Shown here piece by piece: positions 1 through 5,988 of a stretch of DNA of 8,558 nt; positions within the stretch are counted from its first letter, which is position 1, and each line of letters starts with the position of its first letter. The DNA comes from Erysipelotrichaceae bacterium. GTDB taxonomy: Bacteria; Bacillota_I; Bacilli_A; Erysipelotrichales; Erysipelotrichaceae. Under the pieces are notes generated by a model. That model was not told the DNA's origin and made no database searches. It saw only the letters and a list, made by a program, of their open reading frames with translations. The position numbers were made by a program, and so were the translations under genes. The DNA lies in NCBI GenBank assembly GCA_017418585.1, contig JAFONG010000022.1:1-8558 (forward strand), given 5' to 3'.

Positions 1-2
1 TC

Positions 3-398
3 GATAAGATCCTGATGAAGGAACGTTACTATGATGCGATCGTCAACGGCGTAAAGAAGGACAGCTTCCCGCCGGTTCCGGTCGATTACGGATACCGTGA
101 TTCTACCAACTTTTGGTATACACAGTTCCCGCGTTTCAAGAAACCGATTGCCGAACCGATCCCTGCACCGAAGGAAGTGGATCTGGATTCCATCAAGTAT
201 GCGGCCAACCGCTGTGATCCGGATATCAAGTTTACCGACGATGCCCTGAAGAATTTCGTTAAGGTTCCGCGTCCATTCTTAAAGACCGTGCTGAACGGAT
301 GCGTCGCATGGGCAAAGGAGAACAATGTTACGCTGATCACGGATGAACATGTTAAGATCATCAACGACAAGCGGAAACAGGAGAAAGCCAAGAAATAA
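3..398 (+). CDS. C-terminal part of an unrecognised protein ending in a PCP_red-like helical domain (5' partial)
   Basis: The reading frame is open to the left window edge (first whole codon at 3), so this is a 3' fragment; the ATG at 15 lacks a ribosome binding site and is probably internal. The visible ~131 residues have a proline-rich middle (pairs such as PPVPV and EPIPAPKE), which looks like a linker. The last ~50 residues have the pattern F-T-x2-A-L-x3-V-x-V-P-x-P-F, then A-W-A-K-E-N-N-V-T-L-I-T-x-E. This resembles the small PCP_red domain (end of protochlorophyllide reductase subunit B and found alone in some anaerobe proteins): aromatic plus acidic start, A..L..+P.f, A.e.gv..It.e. That domain call is by eye only, and photosynthesis is not implied. 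The tail is lysine-rich (KRKQEKAKK). The gene stops just before the bidirectional terminator at 402-429. The parent protein's function cannot be told from this piece. Confidence 0.72.
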   Translation, partial: DKILMKERYYDAIVNGVKKDSFPPVPVDYGYRDSTNFWYTQFPRFKKPIAEPIPAPKEVDLDSIKYAANRCDPDIKFTDDALKNFVKVPRPFLKTVLNGCVAWAKENNVTLITDEHVKIINDKRKQEKAKK

Positions 399-401
399 AA
401 C

Positions 402-429
402 AAAACCGGCAGAATATGCCGGTTTTTTT
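402..429. terminator. bidirectional intrinsic terminator between convergent genes
   Basis: The stem is ACCGGCA (405-411) paired with TGCCGGT (417-423) around the 5-nt loop GAATA. A-run 402-404 pairs further into the T-run, and there are seven Ts at 423-429. Read on the minus strand the hairpin is followed by the complement of the A-rich stretch 396-405, so it can also end the nucleotidase transcript that converges from the right (stop at 449). Confidence 0.88.
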
Positions 430-448
430 CTTTGTACTGTTAATGCGT

Positions 449-1918
449 TTATTCTGTGACCGTGATTCTTCCTTCGACCTGCGCATCGACGTTGTTCATG
501 CCGACAAGCAGCTCTTCAAAGATCGAGAAATCGTCGGTAATGACCATTCTGGCTTTCTTGTTTGCCAGGACCTGCTCGATCGGAAGATCGAAGAATTCCG
601 TGAAGTTCTTGAAATGATAGTCCTGAATGGCGACCTTCAGCATCTGGTTGTCGACGATCTTCTTGCCGTTGTAGCTGAATTCATCGAAATCATGCTTTGA
701 TCTGCTGTAGACCATCCTAACCCCTTTGGATACCTGATAGAACTCGGTATGGCCGTCTCCGTCAAGCGCCTCATCTCTCAGCATGTATTTCATCATGTGA
801 CGGAACTGCTTTCCCGATATTTCCAGCATGTATACCGGAGCGTTGAAAGGCAGACATTCCTTCAGATCCTGATACTGAACGATCGGTCCCATTTCCTTGA
901 GCCTGATCGATCCGGATGCGTACAGCATGATGTCGAAGCTGGAATCTACCTGCAGAAGATCGGCAAACAGATTGCCCAGTTCCGTTTCCATGTTTCTTCT
1001 TGGATGGGTCAGGGTACGCTTGAAGTTGGTGATGATCCTGTTGTATTTGCGGTCCGTTTCTTTCTTGTAGGATTCCAGCACTTCTTCCAGAACCGTATCG
1101 GTCTTGCAGGTATTGGTATTGATCGGAACGCATTTCCAGGTATAGTTTACCATCTTGTGCTGAACGGTATCGATATCGATATCGAATCTGCCGATCTGGT
1201 CCGTTCCTATTCCGACCTGAACGATCGGAACGCCGTTGACGACACAAGGCTCGTTCAGAAGGGTATGGGTATGTCCGCCGATGATCAGGTCTACACCCCA
1301 GTTCGGGTCCAGCAGAGACGCAAGTTTCTGGTCTTCTTCAAAACCGATATGGGTCAGAAGGACGGTCAGATCGATCCTGGTGGTCTTGTAGTTGTCGATG
1401 ATGACGCCGACCTGTCTGGCAGCCTCCCATACGTCTACGAAAGATCCGATGACTTCTTCGCTTCTTGTGGAAGCAAGCACTTCTTCCGTGATTATGCCGA
1501 TAAACATGACCTTCAGGCCGTTTACGTCAATGATCTCATATGGCTTAAACAGTCTTGTATGATTGGTCTTGATGTACATGTTGGCATTGACGATCGGGAA
1601 CTTGGCGCATTTTTCCAGGAACAGCAGGTGCGAGAGCCCGTAGTCGACTTCGTGGTTGCCGACGGTAACGACGTCAGGAGAAAGGAAATTCATCAGTTCT
1701 ATCGTTGAAAGGCCGCGGTATTCGCTGTCGATGATCGAGCCTCGGAACATGTCTCCGGCGATCGCAAACAGAGTATTCGGTTCTTCCTCCCTTACCTGTT
1801 TAATATACCCCGACAGCAGGGAAACGCCGCCCTCGTGGTAGCCTTCTTTTTCTTCCGCAAGAAAGTCTCCATGCATGTCGTTGGAATGAAGCAGTGTCAG
1901 TTTTTCTATCTGTTTCAT
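449..1918 (-). CDS. cytoplasmic 5'-nucleotidase / metallophosphatase (YunD-like)
   Basis: Predicted dimetal phosphoesterase removing phosphate from nucleotides or nucleotide sugars; 489 residues. The N-terminal calcineurin-like domain shows the full set of metal motifs: D14-x-H16 (in SNDMHG), G55-D56, G87-N-H-E90, H190 in LLTH, and G214-G-H-T-H218. The C-terminal 5_nucleotid_C-type domain (about 290-489) keeps N316-L-F-A-D320, S335-G-S-I-R339 and Y394-Q-V-S. The usual late FLA..GDG segment is replaced by Q432-D-Y-H-F...F-T-E-F-F, so base specificity may differ. There is no signal peptide, unlike secreted UshA/NT5E types; size and architecture fit the cytosolic YunD group of Firmicutes. The start at 1918 is chosen over an upstream ATG at 1948 because GGGAGG (1929-1924) lies 5 nt before it and the extra ten residues look non-coding. 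The gene is downstream of the lipoprotein on the same strand, 94 nt apart. Family assignment is firm; the exact substrate is unknown. Confidence 0.93.
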   Translation of the reverse strand: MKQIEKLTLLHSNDMHGDFLAEEKEGYHEGGVSLLSGYIKQVREEEPNTLFAIAGDMFRGSIIDSEYRGLSTIELMNFLSPDVVTVGNHEVDYGLSHLLFLEKCAKFPIVNANMYIKTNHTRLFKPYEIIDVNGLKVMFIGIITEEVLASTRSEEVIGSFVDVWEAARQVGVIIDNYKTTRIDLTVLLTHIGFEEDQKLASLLDPNWGVDLIIGGHTHTLLNEPCVVNGVPIVQVGIGTDQIGRFDIDIDTVQHKMVNYTWKCVPINTNTCKTDTVLEEVLESYKKETDRKYNRIITNFKRTLTHPRRNMETELGNLFADLLQVDSSFDIMLYASGSIRLKEMGPIVQYQDLKECLPFNAPVYMLEISGKQFRHMMKYMLRDEALDGDGHTEFYQVSKGVRMVYSRSKHDFDEFSYNGKKIVDNQMLKVAIQDYHFKNFTEFFDLPIEQVLANKKARMVITDDFSIFEELLVGMNNVDAQVEGRITVTE

Positions 1919-1923
1919 ATAAA

Positions 1924-1929
1924 CCTCCC
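1924..1929 (-). promoter_or_regulatory. ribosome binding site GGGAGG of the nucleotidase gene
   Basis: GGGAGG on the minus strand, 5 nt upstream of the ATG at 1918. It fixes this start over the upstream in-frame ATG at 1948, which has no such site. Confidence 0.85.
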
Positions 1930-1939
1930 GATACTTATA

Positions 1940-1980
1940 AAAAAACAACAGAATATCTGATATAGGTTCTATTGTTTTTT
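1940..1980 (-). terminator. A/T-flanked hairpin: terminator or leader attenuator
   Basis: The arms at 1940-1953 and 1967-1980 are 14 nt long. Read as minus-strand RNA they pair throughout with a single U-G wobble, while on the plus strand the same position is an A-C mismatch; this points to minus-strand function. The minus RNA ends the hairpin in six to seven Us. A smaller perfect dyad, ATATC-T-GATAT (1953-1963), lies mostly in the loop. It could terminate the lipoprotein mRNA (stop at 2013) or sit in the leader of the nucleotidase mRNA. The stem has few G-C pairs, so its strength is uncertain. Confidence 0.5.
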
Positions 1981-1988
1981 CTGATTCT

Positions 1989-1994
1989 ATTATA
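1989..1994 (-). promoter_or_regulatory. possible -10 element (TATAAT) of the nucleotidase gene
   Basis: A consensus TATAAT on the minus strand lies 71 nt before the nucleotidase start at 1918. No good -35 is present at 16-18 nt spacing (the candidates GTAATA, GGTAAT and TGGTAA are poor), and the region is very A/T-rich, so a chance match is possible. If real, its transcript would run through the hairpin at 1940-1980. Confidence 0.3.
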
Positions 1995-2012
1995 ATTTAT
2001 AATCTCTGCCTA

Positions 2013-2879
2013 TTACCATCTTTTCATCTGGGTGGTAATCTCGTTGAACATGGACAGTGTCCATTTGCCGGTGTTTTCGACTTCTTTCAGGAAATCGTAA
2101 TCCGGGTCTTCAACAGTCTTGCCGTATACCGCTTCTACGAATTCCATTGTCTGGGTGGCGAATCGGTTTACTTTCTCTGCGGCATTTCCCTTCAGGTCTT
2201 GCGTATACTCTTTCAGGCTTACAGCAGCCGCATAGACCTCATCGGCAGTTTCCCTGTTGTTTTCATCAATGCCGTAGGCGATCAGCTCATAGCCGTTCAG
2301 GATCGTGTCTTTCAATCCGATCAGATCCGTTTCGGTAACGTCTCTGAATCTCTTCAGACCCTTGGCTGTTTCCTGATACAGACTATCATAATCATCCGCA
2401 ACATCTTCCCATTTCAGGGTCTGTCTCTTTTCTACGGACAGCCATTGTGCCTTGGACCATCCCAGGATCTCTAAGACATCGTTCCTGATCTTTTCCTTCA
2501 GTTGTTCAAAGTCAGGAGACTTGTCATAGGCGGCCTTTACCAGTTCCTTGATCTCACCCGCAACAAGTGCCAGCTGTACAGAACTGTCGGAAGAGAACAA
2601 AGATGTGATCTTTTCCAGCCCTTCGGCGATCCTGAAGAGATCCTCTGCCGTCTGTTCGCCGTCTTTATCAACACCTGAATTCAGTTCCTCGATGCTTTCA
2701 AGAGCATTGTTCAGGATCTTTTCATAGTCGTCTTTCAGAAAGACATCGGACTGATCTGCGGCATTGCCGACTGTCTCGCTCAATTCGTCATAACGCGCTT
2801 TTACATCATCCCAGGAAAGTCCCTTTGCAGAGCACGCTCCCAGCATGATCACACATAACAGGATCAGGATCTTCTTCAT
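2013..2879 (-). CDS. lipoprotein with two diverged copies of a ~120-residue helical unit
   Basis: 288-residue predicted lipoprotein of unknown function. The N-terminus is a short lipoprotein signal: K2-K3, a hydrophobic run, then lipobox L13-G-A-C16; C16 would be lipid-anchored on the outer face of the membrane. The rest is acidic, mostly helical and without further membrane segments. It carries an internal duplication: unit 1 begins L21-S-W-D-D-V...RYDEL and unit 2 begins L155-K-W-E-D-V...DYDSL. In both, an E-x-T-A-[ED]-[DE] stretch (residues 75-80 and 208-214), then V-x-A-[AV]-Y-x-K near the end (114-120; 248-254), then D-[FY] and [LF]-K-E keep the same order. I do not recognise the family. 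The start at 2879 follows GGGAGG by 8 nt, and the codons upstream, though open, run through the promoter. It is transcribed divergently from the membrane protein at 2967, suggesting a shared envelope role (inference). Confidence 0.88.
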   Translation of the reverse strand: MKKILILLCVIMLGACSAKGLSWDDVKARYDELSETVGNAADQSDVFLKDDYEKILNNALESIEELNSGVDKDGEQTAEDLFRIAEGLEKITSLFSSDSSVQLALVAGEIKELVKAAYDKSPDFEQLKEKIRNDVLEILGWSKAQWLSVEKRQTLKWEDVADDYDSLYQETAKGLKRFRDVTETDLIGLKDTILNGYELIAYGIDENNRETADEVYAAAVSLKEYTQDLKGNAAEKVNRFATQTMEFVEAVYGKTVEDPDYDFLKEVENTGKWTLSMFNEITTQMKRW

Positions 2880-2887
2880 TGCATTAT

Positions 2888-2895
2888 CCTCCCTT
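2888..2895 (-). promoter_or_regulatory. ribosome binding site of the lipoprotein gene
   Basis: AAGGGAGG on the minus strand ends 8 nt before the ATG at 2879. It selects this start, which gives a correct lipoprotein signal, over in-frame starts up to 3299 that lie inside the neighbouring gene. Confidence 0.85.
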
Positions 2896-2904
2896 ATGTG
2901 CCCC

Positions 2905-2933
2905 ATTTTAATCGCTTTAAGCGTATTTTTCAA
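2905..2933 (-). promoter_or_regulatory. sigma-A type promoter of the lipoprotein gene
   Basis: On the minus strand TTGAAA (2933-2928), a 17-nt spacer, then TAAAAT (2910-2905). Start of transcription is expected near 2898, giving a ~19-nt leader with the ribosome binding site. The -35 lies only 3 nt from the -10 of the divergent gene. Confidence 0.72.
2913..2923. promoter_or_regulatory. 11-bp dyad, candidate operator between divergent promoters
   Basis: CGCTT-T-AAGCG is a perfect inverted repeat with a one-base centre. It lies inside the spacer of the lipoprotein promoter and covers the -35 region of the divergent membrane-protein promoter. A protein bound here could touch both. The arms are short, so chance is not excluded. 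Confidence 0.35.
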
Positions 2934-2942
2934 TGCTATAAT
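2934..2942 (+). promoter_or_regulatory. extended -10 promoter of the membrane-protein gene
   Basis: TGC-TATAAT: consensus -10 at 2937-2942 preceded by the TGn extension at 2934-2936. The -35 is poor (TTTAAG at 2916-2921 with 15-nt spacing), which fits an extended -10 promoter or one needing an activator. Expected start near 2949, about 18 nt before the ATG at 2967. Confidence 0.65.
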
Positions 2943-2966
2943 CAAGATGAAGAAAGGATATATGCC

Positions 2967-4340
2967 ATGTATCGGAAAATCAGATTGCTTGTAATTGCAG
3001 TTATTCTGGCTATGACATGCGTTGTTCCTGTTTCGGCCAATTCGGCGATCAAGTCCTGGCACGGAACAGACGGCAACGGTGCCTATGTCATGGATGAAGA
3101 CTGTCCTGTCGTATGTGAAAAAGAGGATCTGATTTTTGATATCGGCAGTTTCCCTTCCAGTTACTTCGGAAGCAAAGAAGAACTGCAGGCCTATGACGCT
3201 TCGGTTACGGCTGTCTATACCCTGAAGAATCCGACTGATTCTCAGATCAGCGTCAGACTGGTATTCCCGTTCGGCGAAGATCCTCAGTATCTGTATCATC
3301 GGGATGATCCGGTCAACGAAGATCTGGACAAGTATGAGATCCTGAAGAACGAAGTTCCCGTAGAGAAAAAGATCCGTTATTCTTTAATGACGGGAAGCGG
3401 CTTTGATGTTGCGACGGACGTGGAGAGATTAAGGGATGAGTATCTGGAAGATGCCTTCTTTCAGAAAGATCTTCCTGTCTTCACCTATGTCTATGAAGTT
3501 GAAGGTCTGAAAACAGAAGAAAATGCCTATCCGGAATGCGGTCTGGAACTGCAGATAGATCCGTCCCTGCAGTATCTCGTCATGGGAGAGATGAAGTCAT
3601 TCAGCAGCGATGCAAAGGGCCATGTTTCAGCCGGATACAGTCCGGCTGAGAATGGAACGCTTTATCATCTTTACCTGCTGGGAGAAGATCTGAAAGAAGA
3701 ACCGGTCTGGAGCGGCTTTACCTTGAATGAAGAAGAAGTTCCCGGAGAACTAACGCTGAAAGAAAAGAAACAGATCACTCTGGAAGAAATGATCCTTTCA
3801 ATGAAACCGGATGAAACAGTATCGGAAACAGACTGGTACAATGCCTGCATCGATTACATGAAAGAAAGAACGTTTCTGGCATATGACAGCAGTCCCTTCG
3901 CCGATATGACTTACCGTCTGCTTAGATGGTATGAATACGAACTGTCTTTTGCGGCAGGCGAGATCCTGACCAACTCCGTCAAGGCTCCGATCTATCCGGA
4001 CATCAACGAATACTACGAACCTGCGCTGTATACTTATCACTATCTGCTTTCTCCGGCATCGACCTGGGCGGATTTTTCCGATCTGAACATCATCGTCAAT
4101 ACGAAGTATTCCATGATCGGCAACAGCACCTTTAACGAAGAAGAAAACAAGTATACGCTGCATTACGACCGTCTGCCGGAGGGAGAGCTTTCTTTCAGTC
4201 TGTCGGAAAACGCCTCACCGAAACACAGCGGAGACAGAGTCTTCTTCATCGTGATCGGCATCATGGCCGGAGCTCTGATCGTTTTCCTGTTCCTGGTAAA
4301 GATCATCATCGGACTGATCAGAAGACTGATACGCGGATAA
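2967..4340 (+). CDS. secreted protein anchored by a C-terminal membrane helix, family not recognised
   Basis: 457 residues. An N-terminal signal peptide (R3-K-I-R charge, hydrophobic 7-19, cleavage likely after V-S-A24) and one C-terminal hydrophobic helix (about 425-450) followed by I-R-R-L-I-R-G make a type I membrane protein: the bulk faces outside, with a short basic tail inside. There is no LPXTG motif. The early ectodomain (about 75-105) holds a beta-rich stretch, TAVYTLKNPTDSQISVRLVF, resembling the 'Y-x-L-x-N-x-[ST]' start of immunoglobulin-like or VIT-like folds; this is only a resemblance. Residues 285-365 look helical, rich in W and Y. The ectodomain has four Cys (46, 50, 191, 294), C46 and C50 being close enough for a disulfide. 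The start is set by AGAAAGGA at 2951-2958, 8 nt before the ATG; starting at 2898 would spoil the signal peptide and overlap the promoter. It ends at the terminator 4346-4367. Function unknown. Confidence 0.88.
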   Translation: MYRKIRLLVIAVILAMTCVVPVSANSAIKSWHGTDGNGAYVMDEDCPVVCEKEDLIFDIGSFPSSYFGSKEELQAYDASVTAVYTLKNPTDSQISVRLVFPFGEDPQYLYHRDDPVNEDLDKYEILKNEVPVEKKIRYSLMTGSGFDVATDVERLRDEYLEDAFFQKDLPVFTYVYEVEGLKTEENAYPECGLELQIDPSLQYLVMGEMKSFSSDAKGHVSAGYSPAENGTLYHLYLLGEDLKEEPVWSGFTLNEEEVPGELTLKEKKQITLEEMILSMKPDETVSETDWYNACIDYMKERTFLAYDSSPFADMTYRLLRWYEYELSFAAGEILTNSVKAPIYPDINEYYEPALYTYHYLLSPASTWADFSDLNIIVNTKYSMIGNSTFNEEENKYTLHYDRLPEGELSFSLSENASPKHSGDRVFFIVIGIMAGALIVFLFLVKIIIGLIRRLIRG

Positions 4341-4345
4341 AACAA

Positions 4346-4367
4346 AAGGCATCCTTAAGGATGCCTT
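4346..4367. terminator. bidirectional terminator between membrane-protein gene and tRNA-Leu
   Basis: Perfect 9-bp stem AAGGCATCC (4346-4354) / GGATGCCTT (4359-4367) with a TTAA loop. On the plus strand the tail is only GTTTG; on the minus strand it reads TTTTGTTTTA-like, so it is a better terminator for the tRNA transcript. It begins 5 nt after the stop at 4340. Confidence 0.82.
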
Positions 4368-4376
4368 GTTTGTCAG

Positions 4377-4462
4377 TGGTGCACCAGACAGGACTTGAAC
4401 CTGCACGAAGTTGCCCCATATGAACCTGAATCATACGCGTCTGCCAATTCCGCCACTGGTGC
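4377..4462 (-). tRNA. tRNA-Leu, anticodon CAG
   Basis: 86 nt including an encoded CCA (4379-4377 on the minus strand). The acceptor arm is GCACCAG (4462-4456) paired with CTGGTGC (4387-4381), discriminator A. The D arm contains GGCGGAATTGGCAGACGC. The anticodon stem TATGA/TCATA encloses TTCAGGT, giving anticodon CAG at 4428-4426, which reads CUG. A long variable arm (TGGGGCAACTTCGTGC) marks a class II tRNA, and the T arm has GGTTCAAGTCC. All features fit leucine. Confidence 0.96.
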
Positions 4463-4472
4463 ATACACATAT

Positions 4473-4500
4473 ATTCTACTACAAAAAATTTTTGAAACAA
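4473..4500 (-). promoter_or_regulatory. promoter of tRNA-Leu
   Basis: On the minus strand TTGTTT (4500-4495), 16-nt spacer, TAGAAT (4478-4473). Transcription would begin near 4466, giving a leader of about 4 nt before the mature tRNA. The -35 overlaps the -35 of the divergent typA promoter. Confidence 0.55.
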
Positions 4501-4519
4501 GACTTTATAGTGATAAAAT
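4492..4519 (+). promoter_or_regulatory. typA promoter placed for a leaderless or near-leaderless mRNA
   Basis: TTGAAA (4492-4497), 16-nt spacer, TAAAAT (4514-4519), with the extended -10 TGA at 4511-4513. The expected start of transcription is 4526-4528, and the typA ATG is at 4528. No normally spaced Shine-Dalgarno exists; the only GG, in TTAGGT, is 1 nt from the ATG. Confidence 0.6.
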
Positions 4520-4527
4520 AATTAGGT

Positions 4528-5988
4528 ATGGAATTCAGAAAGATTATAAACGTGGCTGTAATCGCCCACGTAGATGCCGGAAAATCGACTTTGGTCGATG
4601 CTTTTCTGGCGCAGTCTCACGTCTTTTCCGACCATGAAGAAATCGTGGCCCAGGTCATGGATTCCAATGATCTGGAACGGGAAAGAGGCATTACGATCTA
4701 TTCCAAGAACTGTTCCATCAACTATAAGGACTACAAGATCAATATCGTTGATACCCCGGGACATGCGGATTTTTCCAGTGAAGTAGAACGTATCATCAAA
4801 ACGGTAGATACCGTGATCCTTCTGGTAGATTCTTCTGAAGGTCCGATGCCGCAGACCAGATTCGTCTTAAAGAAATCCCTGGATGCGGGACTTAGACCGA
4901 TCCTTCTCATCAACAAGATCGACAAGAAGGATGCCCGGATCAACGAAGTCATCGACGAAGTCTACGATCTGTTCCTGGATCTGAGCGCCAACGACGATCA
5001 GCTGGATTTTCCTATCCTTTACGGTATTGCGAGAAACGGCATCGTCAGATACAATCCGGGCGATTCCAACAACGACATCAATCCGCTGTTTGAGACCATC
5101 GTCTCCCACGTAGATCCGTATCCTAACAGAATGGATGAACCGCTGCAGATGCAGGTGAGTGCACTGGCTTACGACGACTACATCGGCAGGATCGGCATCG
5201 GCAGAGTCTATTCCGGCATCATCAGACAGAATGCGATGATTTCCGTATGCAACAATCTGAACAAAAAGGAAAACCGTAAAATCGCCAATCTGTACAACTA
5301 TCAAGGTCTGAAAAGAACGGCGATATCGGAAGCGCAGTGCGGTGACATCGTACTGATCAGCGGTATCGAAAATATCGAAATAGGAGATACGATCGGTCCG
5401 GAAAACGTCTATGAACCGTTGCCGCAGATCGATATCGAGGAACCTACCTTAAGCATGAACTTCATGGTCAACACCTCACCGTTCCAGGGCAAGTCGGGTA
5501 AGTATGTTACCAGCCGGAACATCAAGGAAAGACTGGAAAGAGAACTGGAAGTCAATGTCGGTCTGAAAGTGGAACCGACAGATACGACCGATACATTCAA
5601 GGTTTCCGGAAGAGGTGAACTGCATCTTTCCATCCTGCTTGAGAACATGCGCAGGGAAGGCTATGAGATCGCCGTAAGCAGACCTGAAGTCATCTTTAAG
5701 AAGATAGACGGAAAGCTTTGCGAACCGATCGAGGAAGTGATCTGTTCCGTTCCGAATGAGTATTCCGGTTCTGTCATCAACAAGCTGAATCTGCGTAAGG
5801 GACAGATGGTGGATATTCAGGATGAAGGATCCTATACCAAGGTGATCTATCATGTGCCTACCAGAGGACTGCTGGGTTACCGCAGCGAGTTCATCAACGA
5901 TACCAAAGGCGAAGGCGTCATGGTCCGCAAGTTCATCGAATATGAACCGTTTGCAGAGAAGTTCCGCAGAGAGCCAACGGAGCCTTGA
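4528..5988 (+). CDS. typA: TypA N-terminal fragment as encoded (486 aa)
   Basis: This is the uninterrupted upstream frame of the split typA. It carries the G domain and domains II, III and V but ends in an out-of-frame tail T-E-P after P483, so the C-terminal domain is missing. That domain is needed for ribosome binding in studied TypA proteins, so the fragment alone is probably not fully active (inference). Confidence 0.7.
   Translation: MEFRKIINVAVIAHVDAGKSTLVDAFLAQSHVFSDHEEIVAQVMDSNDLERERGITIYSKNCSINYKDYKINIVDTPGHADFSSEVERIIKTVDTVILLVDSSEGPMPQTRFVLKKSLDAGLRPILLINKIDKKDARINEVIDEVYDLFLDLSANDDQLDFPILYGIARNGIVRYNPGDSNNDINPLFETIVSHVDPYPNRMDEPLQMQVSALAYDDYIGRIGIGRVYSGIIRQNAMISVCNNLNKKENRKIANLYNYQGLKRTAISEAQCGDIVLISGIENIEIGDTIGPENVYEPLPQIDIEEPTLSMNFMVNTSPFQGKSGKYVTSRNIKERLERELEVNVGLKVEPTDTTDTFKVSGRGELHLSILLENMRREGYEIAVSRPEVIFKKIDGKLCEPIEEVICSVPNEYSGSVINKLNLRKGQMVDIQDEGSYTKVIYHVPTRGLLGYRSEFINDTKGEGVMVRKFIEYEPFAEKFRREPTEP

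Noticed and set aside
771..1247. Minus-strand open frame of 158 codons inside the nucleotidase gene
   Set aside because: Same strand, different frame from the real gene, with an R/Q/G-rich product typical of a frame shadow.
749..1708. A 319-codon open frame on the plus strand
   Set aside because: It lies wholly antisense to the nucleotidase gene, whose metal motifs are complete. Its product shows no domain pattern and has no ribosome binding site; it is a codon-bias shadow.
2898..2966. Upstream in-frame start for the membrane protein
   Set aside because: It would put 23 charged or polar residues before the signal peptide and lie upstream of the TATAAT at 2937; the start at 2967 has AGAAAGGA at ideal spacing.
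2880..3299. N-terminal extension of the lipoprotein frame to 3299
   Set aside because: The extension runs through both promoters and into the divergent gene; the start at 2879 gives a proper lipobox signal and has GGGAGG.
3798..4163. Minus-strand open frame within the membrane-protein gene
   Set aside because: Antisense shadow with no start signals; the plus-strand frame has signal peptide and membrane anchor.
4466..4527. T-box or other riboswitch near the tRNA and typA
   Set aside because: The space is too short and shows no T-box sequence or specifier stem; it is filled by the two promoters.
4867..5304. Minus-strand open frames within typA (also 5409-5648 and 5476-5853)
   Set aside because: Antisense to unmistakable TypA domains, with low-complexity V/I/D-rich products.
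5965..5985. Programmed -1 frameshift signal in typA
   Set aside because: No X-XXY-YYZ slippery heptamer and no obvious stem-loop close downstream; a lost A explains it more simply. Kept only as a low-ranked alternative.
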